Shown here: positions 6,474-15,068 of the stretch, one piece after another
Layout: each line of letters opens with the position of its first letter
Numbering within the stretch: the stretch's first letter is position 1
Origin: a virus
DNA length: 20,236 bases
Direction: 5' to 3' (one strand)
Virus record (IMG/VR): IMGVR_UViG_3300033144_002171
Location: 1-20,236 of that record
Translations under genes and position numbers: made by a program
The notes under the pieces: generated by a model
Told to the model about the DNA's origin: nothing
Databases searched by the model: none
The model's input: only the letters and a program-made list of their open reading frames with translations

Positions 6474-9400
6474 TTATTCTAATGTTTTATCCACGCCATC
6501 TTCCATTGTTTTGGTAAGACCAGCTTGGGTTGTTTTAGTCATATCTAAATCGGGACATTCATATATATCTCCCGTCCATTGAGTCCCATCCCACTCAAAC
6601 GCAAGTTGCGTATCTACTTTTCTATACCAGCCCGGAGTAGCTAACACTAAACTAGGAACAATGCTATCATATAAATAATTTCCTGCTAGTCCCCAATCGC
6701 CCGTTTCATAAAAGGTATTATAGGATGTAGAATCACACGCATTTTCATTTATTACTCCATAGGCTGCAATAACTGCCGTATAAACGGGAGGAGCCGTAGT
6801 GGTGGTAGTGCTAGTACTAGTTGTAGTAGTCGTGGTAGTCGTTGTTGTGGTAGTCGTTGTTGTGGTGTTACTACAATTATGAACTCCTAATACTTGCCCT
6901 GTAACTCCAATTTCTATAGAAGTGTCTTCACCTTGGACATCATACCATTTTCCTAATCCATTAAAGACTGGAGAGGCGATTGTTGGCCCCGTATACACAA
7001 AATCTCCTACTTCGGGTATATCGGTATTTCCATTATGCCAAAATCCCGTATAAGCTCCTACATATTCACAAGCCTCCCATTGGTTCGAATATCCTGTATT
7101 AGATAAGTCGATATCATCTAATGGAGGGGTAGTAGTTGTTGTTGTTGTTGTGGTAGTTGTTGTGGTAGTTCCCGTACATAAAACACACGATGCATAAATA
7201 ACTACAGGATTAATCATAGTATAATAAGGGAATATCCCTGCTGGTATAACCCCCACTAATAACCAACAGCTACCATCAGTAGTTTTTACTATATCTCCGG
7301 GGTTTGTGGCTCCACTACACGAGGCATCAAATAAGGTAGCCGTAAACCCTGTGCTACATAAAATAGCCTCCCAATAACACCCTACAGGCAATGTGCTTGT
7401 GGTTGTTGAGGTCGTAGTTGAAGTTGTAGTTGTAGTAGGATCTGCACAATTATGAATGTTAACTACTATACCATTAAAATCAATTTGTATAACCGTATTG
7501 TTATCTAGCTTATACCATAAGTTTTGTCCATTAAAAGTTTGTTGTAAGGCTTGATCCACATATATCACATCATTTAGTTGAGGATATAGTTGAGTAGTTC
7601 CTCCATAATGCACAAAGTAATAAACACTAAAGATATCGGGTGAAGAACAAGCGGTGCCTGCATCTACTTCCCCATCGGGATTAATATTAACGGGTTGGAC
7701 TACGGCGGGTGGGGTTACATTAATAGTAAACATATGGACAATGCTATCGCCAAAACAATTGGTGGCATATAAATAAATCGTCCACGACCCTGCTTGACTA
7801 GGTACTCCAGAGAGTAAACCCGTGGCAGTATCAAAACTGATACCCGGAGGGAACACTTCATCCATACACACAATGGAGCCTCCAACAAAAGACACACTTC
7901 CCGTAGTAAGTAAAGGTTGTGAAGAGTCAAAACACATCTGTTCACTACTATTCGCCATTACGGGATAAGTGGTATAAGTCTGTGTTAAACAATCTACACC
8001 CTCAATGGTTCCCCCACTTGCATTACCTTGTATATCATATATTCTACAATTGCTTTGAATAGTAAACGAAGTAGGGTTTCCTGTAGCTACCCCAATTACT
8101 ATATTAATAAGATCGCCAACACTCATAGTTAAGTCTCCTTGAGAAATAACGGGAGGTAAAATTTCATTACACGTACAATTACCAACTGCGATAACATACC
8201 CATTAATATCTACTAGTATCCATTCTTGATTTGGCCCCGGTGTAATAGTAGTGGCATGATAAGCATTGCCCCCATTATAAGGATTAAGACCTGTGGAGTC
8301 CGTATATACTCTATCTCCTACAATAGGCGTAGCTCCCGTCCCATCGTGATAATATGTAACATCACACGCATATTCGCATACTTCAACAATACTTGCGTTA
8401 TAAGTATTAATGCAGAATGGAGTTAGAGTAGGGCAAAACGCACTTACTGTCCACCCACTACTAGCTAAAGGATTATAGATAGTAAGTTCAGCCTCTTCAG
8501 GTATTTGAAGTGTTTTCATAAAGGTACGAGTGCCATTGCCATTATCAGTTAATCCATCATATGGTGGCCCCACTAAATTTATTTCACTTGCTGGTATACC
8601 CTCGGCTATTAGGGCATTGTAGTTAGCCAATGTATTAAGACCAATATATCCCGTATCTATTTGTATGGTATTATTCCACGTTACCACATACCTCGTAGGA
8701 GTGGTCATAGAATTAAATGTTATTCCTACGGGGCCGATATTACTTCCAAAATTTAATATCATATGGTGGGTAGTTGCCTCCCCTCCTGCCCACGAGGCAG
8801 CCTCACCACATAATAGTTGGTCTCTATAATCCCAAATTAAATATAAGTATTGTTCATTATTAGGTCTTATAAAAGTAAATGTGCCATCATAAATATTAGG
8901 AGCCGTAAAAATGGCTGCTAGTGGAGTAGATAACGATAATATCGTTAAGGTGTCTATAGCACTATAATAGGTGTTGGTAACTAAATATCTCAACCTATTA
9001 TTAGCATTAGGATTAAATGGTTTCTTGGTTCCACCATCCGTATAGGCTGTCATCGTAATAGTGTCTCCTGGGACAGGAATAGGGTATTGCCCAGGGAAAT
9101 TCTGAACAGGGTCAAATAAAGATAAACCCGTTATGAGTGATGGCGGTACACCGGGAACTAAACTTTGTGCCAACAAAGGAGTATCGATGTGAGTCCACGG
9201 AGGAAGAACATTGCTCGTATACGTATACACTTGAGTAGCTGTTAGCCCAGCATCATCGGGATTGTTTACTACCATAGCTATGCGAGTCAATTCTGCTCCT
9301 GATGCTTGATATAAATTAACTATCAGAGTCAAGGCTTCATCACCTTGTCCACATCCTCGTATTTCAAATGTCAAGCTCCTATCAGAACCTGTTGCGTTAG

Positions 9401-12400
9401 CATCTATATTGATTATAATATCTTGATTATCATTTCCTGATGCAGGATACCCATTTATCCACCCTATACCATATCCATCATCGGTGACATATAAATCCCA
9501 ACTAGTATTAGATGTAATGGTAAATGCTAAAAAATTAGGGTGGGCATTATTGTCTACGCCAATATAATTTCGGCTCACTTCTAGAATACAAGGTTTGGCA
9601 TCTCTATCCGAAGAAGATAACACATATCTCTCGTGATACGGATCCATACACCCTATCTTTAAAGTCTTTTGATCGGTGGTAAAAAGGTCTTTAAACCAAT
9701 CTCTCAATCCTTGGGATGATATTTCAAACATACCATCTAACCCCAAGCGTAAAGTAACCCCTCTTTTAGCATCAGTAAAGAACATCGTGTTACCCCAATA
9801 AGCAAAGCTTTCGGGGTTTTCACTAATTCCATACTCCCCAGCATAGGTAATCTGTGTGCCTAACACTTGCGGATTAGTCGTAATGCTACCTCCCCCCACG
9901 GCATCACTAATTAAATTTTTTCCATAAAGAATTTTAGAGACCTTATGTTCTTGAAATACCACTAAATCTGTATCTCTAGCGTGGAGCTTTTGGATGCTCC
10001 CAAAAAATATATCTAAATATTTATAATTGGCAGTAGATAGATTAAATTCATTAAGGGAATTAATACCAGATGATTCTCTAAAAACACCGCTATAAGTCAA
10101 ACCCTCTTCTACTCGCTCTTGCCTATAGTCATCAATCACGGTAGATGCACGAGGACTATACTGCATAGTGGTTTCATTAAAGGCATCTTTAATACGATAA
10201 CTTTCTAATCCATTGCCAAATGAAAAGGAATTAAAATTTCCATTGTCATTGGTAGAATCATTTAAGGAAATAGTAAGTCCATTAATAGCGGTTTGAAAAT
10301 TGCCCATTAAATCCCCATGATAATGATTAGGGTCAATGGGATATGTTTCTACCATCTCATAAAATATCTCATTGTCTACTTCTTTTGCTACCGTCTCAAA
10401 AATAGTAGGAGTATCTTGTTGTTGGATAGTAAACTCGACTCTAATAAAATTTCTCTTACACGCATTATTGGTTGTCCCATTATTACCGGGAGACTGCCCT
10501 ACCCCTCCTATTATCATATAGGCGGCATAGTCTTCAGCTTGTGGGGGATCCCACTCAATTTGGTTGTGCCACGACCCTGCACTTTGATTCCATCTCCAAT
10601 TAAATCCGTGACGAAACATTACATTTTTTGAACCTACATCATTGGCTCCATCGTATTGAACAAAACTATTATAAATTTTGTCTTCCCAAAACCACTCTTC
10701 TATATTAATATATCTATCATTAGAGATAAAATTTTGAGTAGCTTGATAATTTCCCATAGCCGTACCATCGCTAGTAAAAGATTCTTTTATCTTAATACTA
10801 ATAATAGCTCCTGCCTCTATGGGTCTATCATAATAAGCTGGATTTCCTGTTCCCCAGCCACTCCCCGGAATGATAGCAAAACCTCCAGCCGTATCTCCTT
10901 GACCTTGAGTAGATCCATAAAAATGTAGGTCTCCTCCAAATGGCCCTATCACTCCATTTCCATAACAATTAATTCTCCACGAATCTCCTGCTTTCATTCC
11001 TTGCGAGGGATCGCTAGTAGGGTTTATCCACTTCATACTAGCTACATGGTTTCCGTTAGGGCCATCTAGTAAAGGATAAGCAGAATAGGGCGTAATGGTC
11101 TGACCTGCGGCTACCGTAGTAAGACCCCCATCTCTATAGACCGAATATTTAAAGGTATGAGTAGTGGAGGGAAATATTAAAGGTTCTATCTCAATGATAA
11201 AACGCATATCTTCAGTTGGCGCACCATAATTGCAATTGCCATTGCAAAAAGGGGTATTATATACCTCGGTTACCAATTTCCCTTGGGCTGATCCTAATGG
11301 CCCTCCATAATAAATGGGTTGACCTGCATATTCTGTTCCTGTATTAGCCCCATATCTCCAATCTATAGTATCCTCATTACAAAGATTTTTATATCTGGTT
11401 GCTGACGATCCTTGTGCCGTTGAAGTATATTGAAAGGTATCGGCTAATAAAAATTGATATGGATAAGGCTTAATCTTCATATATAAGCCAGGTGGTTGAT
11501 AATTTCCGTTATTTAAAAAGTCTTGCCCTTTAACAGATAGCTCTAGGACATTATATTGTTGATTACTATGGGTAACTCCTTGGACATTACTCTTGGCAAT
11601 TACATATCCATCCACCGGGACTTTATCTTTTTCTGGATAGGGCAATAAAAACCATCTATAAATTCCATCTTCAAAAAATGTTATAGGAAATATATTGTAA
11701 TATTCTCCCTTATCTTGCTTTATAAAAAACCTATATGAAGTAGCCCAACATGGGGCTTTGCCACCAGCAGGGAAAAAGACATCTAATGAATTACTATAAT
11801 CGGAAAAATCAGGACTGATATAGGTGGTATTCATTTCAGAGGTTAAGACCGTAGTCATTCTCCCATAATCATCCAAATAGGCTATGCCTATCTCATAATC
11901 TCTATCACTTCTAAAACTCTGTTGTGCATTAGGAAAGGTTCCAATGGTGGGGGTAAAGCTTACTTCATAATTTAAATTTATAGGATTACCATCACATAAA
12001 GTTAAGTCTCTAAATTGCACATAATTGCCATATAATAACCTACTGCCTACAAGCTCTTGAGCTAATGCTTTTAAAGGAACATTATCAAATAATCGAGCTA
12101 ATTGAGTGGGGGTAAGATATGTATAAACTTTATTATTATTAAAGTCAAATTGGGCTGTATTGTTAGTAAGATTATAATTATAAGCCGCATTAGAAATAAG
12201 ATCTTCTCGTTTAAAAGACTCTATTACACTAACATTTATATTACGAGTGTCTCTAAAAAGTAATTGTACCTCTTCAACATTTTTATCTCCACACTCAAAA
12301 GTCAACTTTACTTGATTATATTTATTAACCATAGCAGGATTATTGCCCACTCCATAGTCATAAAAATAGATTAGGGGAGCAAAACATACTGCTGAAAAGG

Positions 12401-13061
12401 GAGACATAGCACTATACTCGTTATCTCGATATTTATATCTATACGAAAAGTAGAGAAACTTCTCTGATAAGTTATTCTGATCGGTTCCATTATTACTTAA
12501 AGCAAGAGTAGGGGAACTCAAAGGTGGTTTCTTAATAACCAAAATATCACTTTCAGTCAGTAAGCCACCCCAATCAGCCCCCAAACTTGTTGTCTGTGAA
12601 ATACAATGATTTATGTTTATACCTCTTGGTTCATTTAAATTATCAGTCCAATAGAGTAGTCCCTCTATAATATTTACCCCGGTGATAACATATCCTTTGT
12701 CAAACCCTAAAATACTTGGGGTAGTGGGGGTTAATTTATTGCATTGTAAAACTATGGTTGTGCTGCCCGTGATTTCACTAAACTCTAATACATAATCCGA
12801 ATTGTCGGAGGCTACGAACCAATATATTTTATTATTAGCCTCATCAGGAATTGCTCCTATAGCTAGGGCATTATCGCCAGGGGTAAAGAAATTACTTTGA
12901 TTTATGTTCCCTTTGGTATTTTCAACGGCTCCTACATCGGAAGATTGGGATGTTCCGATACTCACATTTAATGCTTGGCGATACTGATTTTTAGGTAGGA
13001 GTCTTTCATCCAAATCCTTATTCATTATGCCTGCAATGAAATTCCGTGTTATCTTTACCAT
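6474..13061 (-). CDS. Giant tail muzzle/stabilisation protein with BACON, Ig and Cys-capped repeats
   Basis: This protein has 2195 residues; its ATG directly follows the TAA of the ring/tail-tubular gene. Residues 1 to about 1150 match my memory of the crAss-like 'stabilisation' or muzzle protein that caps the podoviral tail: GIMNKDLDERLLPKNQYRQA near the start, and about 1100-1146 LRLGLDGMFEISSQGLRDWF then GCMDPYHERYVLS. Where relatives continue with a KGWTSFxSY module, this one enters a BACON domain (about 1158-1252: LEVSRNYI, ITSNTSWDLY, IDANATGSDRSLTFEI, ending VNLYQ). Next come beta-rich segments, a Cys-capped repeat (about 1562-1631), a He_PIG-type putative Ig domain (about 1636-1783, with FPPGISFDTATGLLSGVP), and further Cys-capped repeats separated by threonine tracts (about 1876-1891, 1964-1978, 2066-2091). 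The C-terminus is a short charged tail with repeated TKT/DKT. BACON and Ig domains usually bind glycans or hold adhesins, so the last ~1000 residues are probably an exposed display arm. The structural assignment is firm; binding partners are unknown. Confidence 0.75.
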   Translation of the reverse strand: MVKITRNFIAGIMNKDLDERLLPKNQYRQALNVSIGTSQSSDVGAVENTKGNINQSNFFTPGDNALAIGAIPDEANNKIYWFVASDNSDYVLEFSEITGSTTIVLQCNKLTPTTPSILGFDKGYVITGVNIIEGLLYWTDNLNEPRGININHCISQTTSLGADWGGLLTESDILVIKKPPLSSPTLALSNNGTDQNNLSEKFLYFSYRYKYRDNEYSAMSPFSAVCFAPLIYFYDYGVGNNPAMVNKYNQVKLTFECGDKNVEEVQLLFRDTRNINVSVIESFKREDLISNAAYNYNLTNNTAQFDFNNNKVYTYLTPTQLARLFDNVPLKALAQELVGSRLLYGNYVQFRDLTLCDGNPINLNYEVSFTPTIGTFPNAQQSFRSDRDYEIGIAYLDDYGRMTTVLTSEMNTTYISPDFSDYSNSLDVFFPAGGKAPCWATSYRFFIKQDKGEYYNIFPITFFEDGIYRWFLLPYPEKDKVPVDGYVIAKSNVQGVTHSNQQYNVLELSVKGQDFLNNGNYQPPGLYMKIKPYPYQFLLADTFQYTSTAQGSSATRYKNLCNEDTIDWRYGANTGTEYAGQPIYYGGPLGSAQGKLVTEVYNTPFCNGNCNYGAPTEDMRFIIEIEPLIFPSTTHTFKYSVYRDGGLTTVAAGQTITPYSAYPLLDGPNGNHVASMKWINPTSDPSQGMKAGDSWRINCYGNGVIGPFGGDLHFYGSTQGQGDTAGGFAIIPGSGWGTGNPAYYDRPIEAGAIISIKIKESFTSDGTAMGNYQATQNFISNDRYINIEEWFWEDKIYNSFVQYDGANDVGSKNVMFRHGFNWRWNQSAGSWHNQIEWDPPQAEDYAAYMIIGGVGQSPGNNGTTNNACKRNFIRVEFTIQQQDTPTIFETVAKEVDNEIFYEMVETYPIDPNHYHGDLMGNFQTAINGLTISLNDSTNDNGNFNSFSFGNGLESYRIKDAFNETTMQYSPRASTVIDDYRQERVEEGLTYSGVFRESSGINSLNEFNLSTANYKYLDIFFGSIQKLHARDTDLVVFQEHKVSKILYGKNLISDAVGGGSITTNPQVLGTQITYAGEYGISENPESFAYWGNTMFFTDAKRGVTLRLGLDGMFEISSQGLRDWFKDLFTTDQKTLKIGCMDPYHERYVLSSSDRDAKPCILEVSRNYIGVDNNAHPNFLAFTITSNTSWDLYVTDDGYGIGWINGYPASGNDNQDIIINIDANATGSDRSLTFEIRGCGQGDEALTLIVNLYQASGAELTRIAMVVNNPDDAGLTATQVYTYTSNVLPPWTHIDTPLLAQSLVPGVPPSLITGLSLFDPVQNFPGQYPIPVPGDTITMTAYTDGGTKKPFNPNANNRLRYLVTNTYYSAIDTLTILSLSTPLAAIFTAPNIYDGTFTFIRPNNEQYLYLIWDYRDQLLCGEAASWAGGEATTHHMILNFGSNIGPVGITFNSMTTPTRYVVTWNNTIQIDTGYIGLNTLANYNALIAEGIPASEINLVGPPYDGLTDNGNGTRTFMKTLQIPEEAELTIYNPLASSGWTVSAFCPTLTPFCINTYNASIVEVCEYACDVTYYHDGTGATPIVGDRVYTDSTGLNPYNGGNAYHATTITPGPNQEWILVDINGYVIAVGNCTCNEILPPVISQGDLTMSVGDLINIVIGVATGNPTSFTIQSNCRIYDIQGNASGGTIEGVDCLTQTYTTYPVMANSSEQMCFDSSQPLLTTGSVSFVGGSIVCMDEVFPPGISFDTATGLLSGVPSQAGSWTIYLYATNCFGDSIVHMFTINVTPPAVVQPVNINPDGEVDAGTACSSPDIFSVYYFVHYGGTTQLYPQLNDVIYVDQALQQTFNGQNLWYKLDNNTVIQIDFNGIVVNIHNCADPTTTTTSTTTSTTTSTLPVGCYWEAILCSTGFTATLFDASCSGATNPGDIVKTTDGSCWLLVGVIPAGIFPYYTMINPVVIYASCVLCTGTTTTTTTTTTTTTTPPLDDIDLSNTGYSNQWEACEYVGAYTGFWHNGNTDIPEVGDFVYTGPTIASPVFNGLGKWYDVQGEDTSIEIGVTGQVLGVHNCSNTTTTTTTTTTTTTTTTSTSTTTTTAPPVYTAVIAAYGVINENACDSTSYNTFYETGDWGLAGNYLYDSIVPSLVLATPGWYRKVDTQLAFEWDGTQWTGDIYECPDLDMTKTTQAGLTKTMEDGVDKTLE
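6791..6866 (-). repeat. Threonine-codon tract, about 25 residues
   Basis: This low-complexity stretch encodes near-continuous Thr with a few Ser, just after the last [GH]NC repeat end. The codons are mixed (ACC, ACA, ACG, ACT), with a visible imperfect 15-bp unit repeated on the plus strand around 6838-6867. It is a likely flexible linker and a possible length-variable site. Confidence 0.7.
7127..7172 (-). repeat. Threonine-codon tract, about 14 residues
   Basis: This Thr run (GTTTT... ending TPPLDD) lies between two Cys-rich repeats of the giant tail protein. It is made mainly of ACA and ACC codons and looks like a linker of the same type as the two neighbouring tracts. Confidence 0.65.
7391..7436 (-). 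repeat. Thr/Ser tract, about 16 residues
   Basis: This tract has the pattern TTTTTSTTTSTTTST between the second Cys-capped repeat and the next Cys-rich unit. It is the first of three Thr-rich linkers in the C-terminal arm of the giant tail protein. Confidence 0.65.
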
Positions 13062-13985
13062 TTACTTAATCCATTTGGCTCTTCCCCGTAAATTCTGCAT
13101 TAGTCTACCAGGATGAAGATTACTTAATCTGATTTTTGCATTACGCAGATTTGAAACTTTCTCTTTCTGCGCTCTCCTCACGGTATATTCAGGGATTCCA
13201 ATTTTGTTATTAAGTATGGCCCATTTGATGTAACTATATAAAAACTCCTCCGCTAATTTATTAATGGTAACTGCACTATCATCTCCATTGTAGAGACCAT
13301 CTGATACAAACTCAATTACCACTAATTGATTCTTTACACCCGAACTGAAGTTAATGACTCCTCCAATTTTATCAATTCTAAAGGATGGATTAATATTAGC
13401 TATTTCTGTTTGTAGCCCATAATAAGCTCCTCCAATACCATAACTAAAATACCATACTCCATTTACCTCCCAGCCATATTGTCCATACATAGCCCCCGGA
13501 ATAAGACAAGGGGTTTGAGCCATCCCTGCTAAACGAGCTTTATCTAATTCAGAATTTTCTGGCTCCAATACATCTCCATGAATATCAAATAAAACTTGGC
13601 AGTCATTATCTTGCAAATAGGCTTTAGAGTAATTTATTTTAGTGTTCTCATGAAGAGGATATAAAACACCATTTTTCTCTACGGATATACGCACATAGTT
13701 TACATAATCTGGAGGTAAAATAAATTTAAGATCATCACATACCATTAATTCTAATACCCTAATGCTACGTAAGGCATCGTAATTAATTTCTTGAATACCC
13801 CGTTTTGCGTGGAACAATACATTATAACGATTTAAGTTATTGACGAGCTTGTCATCACCTACATACATCAACATAAAGTTGTTGATTATATCAGCTAAAG
13901 AAACATACTGATAAGACCCCCAATTATTGCTTGTAGGAGGGGTGGTTCCATTGGTATAATATTGATATGCCGTTATATATGCCAT
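13062..13985 (-). CDS. Ring/tail-tubular (neck) structural protein
   Basis: This protein has 307 residues. It starts in a TAATG overlap with the preceding ring gene and stops immediately before the ATG of the giant tail gene, so the three are probably translated as a coupled set. The sequence (SLADIINNFMLMYVGDDKLV at about 30-49, then NVLFHAKRGIQEINYDAL, then LILPPDYVNYV-like text) resembles neck proteins encoded just before the muzzle gene in crAss-like and marine podoviruses, from memory. A P/D-rich middle, a Tyr/Gly-rich patch around 165-190 and a basic C-terminal 45 residues (RRAQKEKVSNLRNAKIRLSN and onward) are visible. By position it should form a ring between head connector and tail nozzle. 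The structural role is well supported; which ring it forms is not. Confidence 0.65.
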   Translation of the reverse strand: MAYITAYQYYTNGTTPPTSNNWGSYQYVSLADIINNFMLMYVGDDKLVNNLNRYNVLFHAKRGIQEINYDALRSIRVLELMVCDDLKFILPPDYVNYVRISVEKNGVLYPLHENTKINYSKAYLQDNDCQVLFDIHGDVLEPENSELDKARLAGMAQTPCLIPGAMYGQYGWEVNGVWYFSYGIGGAYYGLQTEIANINPSFRIDKIGGVINFSSGVKNQLVVIEFVSDGLYNGDDSAVTINKLAEEFLYSYIKWAILNNKIGIPEYTVRRAQKEKVSNLRNAKIRLSNLHPGRLMQNLRGRAKWIK

Positions 13986-14701
13986 TAGCTTTCCTCTTGA
14001 TTTTCAACTAATTCCTCTTGAGTAGCAAATTGAACTACGTCTGCCTCTCGTATGTTAACCCCCGCTTGTTGTAATATTTTAAATACTAATGTAGTTTGAT
14101 CCGAATATGGCATCTCAAAGTCTTGATAATCTGCCGCAGCGATATTAAAAATAGGTGACCCTCCTACTACGTTATATGTCCATTTAGGATCGAGGGGATA
14201 CCTAACATATTTAATAATAATGTCGGGGTTTGTTATTGTAACTGGATAGACCGTTATAGAATTACCGGGGGCCGTAGCCGTAGCTCCATCCATTGTATAT
14301 GCTGGATAAGAGGTGTTGGGAGCGGTTAAATTTGCTTGTAGTAGTTCAGTTATTTTATTATGATGCACCCTCTCTACAACTTTGGTTTTTAGATAAATAA
14401 CTTCATTAACATAATACCAATTGGATGGTAATGTAAATACGTTTAAGACTGCTCCTAATGGAGTTGAAGTAAGAGAAAAAGTATCTATAACCTCTTCTAA
14501 TTGTTTAGGAATATCAGTATAACCTGTATTAGATTTCCGTGCATTCTGTTTGTTTGTCCATGCATTGAAGTCATAAAAGTATTCTTCAAAGATTTCTAAT
14601 TGGGCTTGTCTCGAAAATAGGTTAAACTCTTCGGGAGTCATATAGCCATTATTATCTTTATTCATAATCGCTAATACAGTATTTCTAACTTCGTTAATCA
14701 T
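13985..14701 (-). CDS. Ring protein / head-tail connector-like structural protein
   Basis: This protein has 238 residues. The N-terminus (MINEVRNTVLAIMNKDNNGY, then TPEEFNLFSRQAQLEIFEEYFYDF) is a helical start typical of ring/adaptor proteins in crAss-like phages, as I recall them. It is followed by QNARKSNTGYTDIPKQLEEV and a beta-rich middle with WYYVNEVIYLK and KYVRYPLDPKW, then a helical C-terminus (YSDQTTLVFKILQQAGVNI) and an acidic tail. The start is supported by AAAGGA, the only good Shine-Dalgarno-like site seen in the window, 7 nt upstream of ATG. A terminator-like hairpin and a TATCTTTG box precede it, so this gene probably opens a new transcription unit for the neck and tail. Its last base pairs overlap the next gene (TAATG). 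Confidence 0.6.
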   Translation of the reverse strand: MINEVRNTVLAIMNKDNNGYMTPEEFNLFSRQAQLEIFEEYFYDFNAWTNKQNARKSNTGYTDIPKQLEEVIDTFSLTSTPLGAVLNVFTLPSNWYYVNEVIYLKTKVVERVHHNKITELLQANLTAPNTSYPAYTMDGATATAPGNSITVYPVTITNPDIIIKYVRYPLDPKWTYNVVGGSPIFNIAAADYQDFEMPYSDQTTLVFKILQQAGVNIREADVVQFATQEELVENQEES

Positions 14702-14708
14702 AAAGATA

Positions 14709-14714
14709 TCCTTT
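14709..14714 (-). promoter_or_regulatory. Shine-Dalgarno-like AAAGGA before the ring-protein gene
   Basis: AAAGGA sits 7 nt before ATG 14701. Other starts in the window follow a stop codon directly or have A/T-rich leaders, so this site stands out and fixes the start. Confidence 0.5.
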
Positions 14715-14717
14715 ACA

Positions 14718-14725
14718 CAAAGATA
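14718..14725 (-). promoter_or_regulatory. TAnnTTTG box before the ring-protein gene
   Basis: TATCTTTG ends 16 nt before the ATG at 14701 and follows the hairpin after the 100-residue gene. It matches the Bacteroidetes -7 element. A TTTTG lies upstream but 23 nt away, longer than the usual ~19. Confidence 0.45.
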
Positions 14726-14726
14726 A

Positions 14727-14757
14727 TAAAAAAAAAGAGTCTCTTTTACAAAACTCT
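14727..14757 (-). terminator. Terminator-like hairpin after the 100-residue small gene
   Basis: On the minus strand, just past the TAA at 14762, AAAAGA-GAC-TCTTTT folds as a 6-bp stem with a 3-nt loop and runs into about nine T in total. An alternative AGAGT/ACTCT pairing also exists. The stem is A/T-rich, so strength is uncertain. Confidence 0.5.
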
Positions 14758-14761
14758 AATA

Positions 14762-15064
14762 TTAGGTATATACCATGCCCGTTACACTAATAGGCGCACC
14801 TCCAATATGGGGAAGAATTACTTCTTTTACCACATGAGTGTTTTCATAACTGTTAATATTGAGTAGCGCACTATTAATAGCATCTGCCAAACTTCGATTA
14901 GCTAATGCAGTTGAAGTGTGAGTAACCTCATAATAATGTCCATCAATGAGACGAATTATCGAAAGTGCAGGCAACGAGGGTTCTACCGCAATAATAGTTT
15001 CTGCTTGAATATGAAATTGGGAAGTGGGCAGACCAGTTACGGTTATGGAGATATACTTACTCAT
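14762..15064 (-). CDS. Small beta-rich structural protein, paralogue of the preceding gene
   Basis: I place the start at ATG 15064, giving 100 residues (MSKYISITVTGLPTSQFHIQ and onward); a TTG six codons earlier lies inside the TATCTTTG box and is unlikely. The protein has alternating beta-type residues, an IIRLIDGHYYEVTHTS hairpin in the middle, and a helix ADAINSALLNIN. It lines up loosely with the 93-residue protein next door: both open K-aromatic-I/L-x-I, have a beta hairpin ending in T-rich turns, then a helix with I/L-x-x-A-L, and end in a beta strand with L-P. I infer tandem paralogues. Position after the capsid gene and private expression signals suggest a high-copy head protein such as a decoration or head-completion protein; this is not shown by a known domain. 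Confidence 0.5.
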   Translation of the reverse strand: MSKYISITVTGLPTSQFHIQAETIIAVEPSLPALSIIRLIDGHYYEVTHTSTALANRSLADAINSALLNINSYENTHVVKEVILPHIGGAPISVTGMVYT

Positions 15065-15068
15065 CTCA

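Larger units (their letters stand above)
6552..8378 (-). repeat. Protein-level Cys-capped repeats in the giant tail protein
   Basis: Three clear copies of a 65-70 residue repeat lie at about residues 1562-1631 (8169-8378), 1805-1873 (7443-7649) and 1995-2064 (6870-7079). Each opens at a Cys (ACDVT, ACSSP, ACEYV), continues with an aromatic segment and a [GN]DxVY turn, then [FY]NG, a Trp or Tyr, and ends [GH]NC (VIAVGNC, VVNIHNC, VLGVHNC). A fourth, different Cys-rich unit (about 7173-7379: PGDIVKTTDGSCWLLVG, ending CVLC) and a divergent fifth (about 6552-6782) fill the remaining slots. The copies differ at nucleotide level, so they are old duplications rather than fresh tandem repeats. Confidence 0.6.

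Noticed and set aside
6791-7436. CRISPR-like or satellite array at the Thr-codon tracts
   Set aside because: The repeats are codon-level within an open frame, with no conserved spacers or palindromic repeat.
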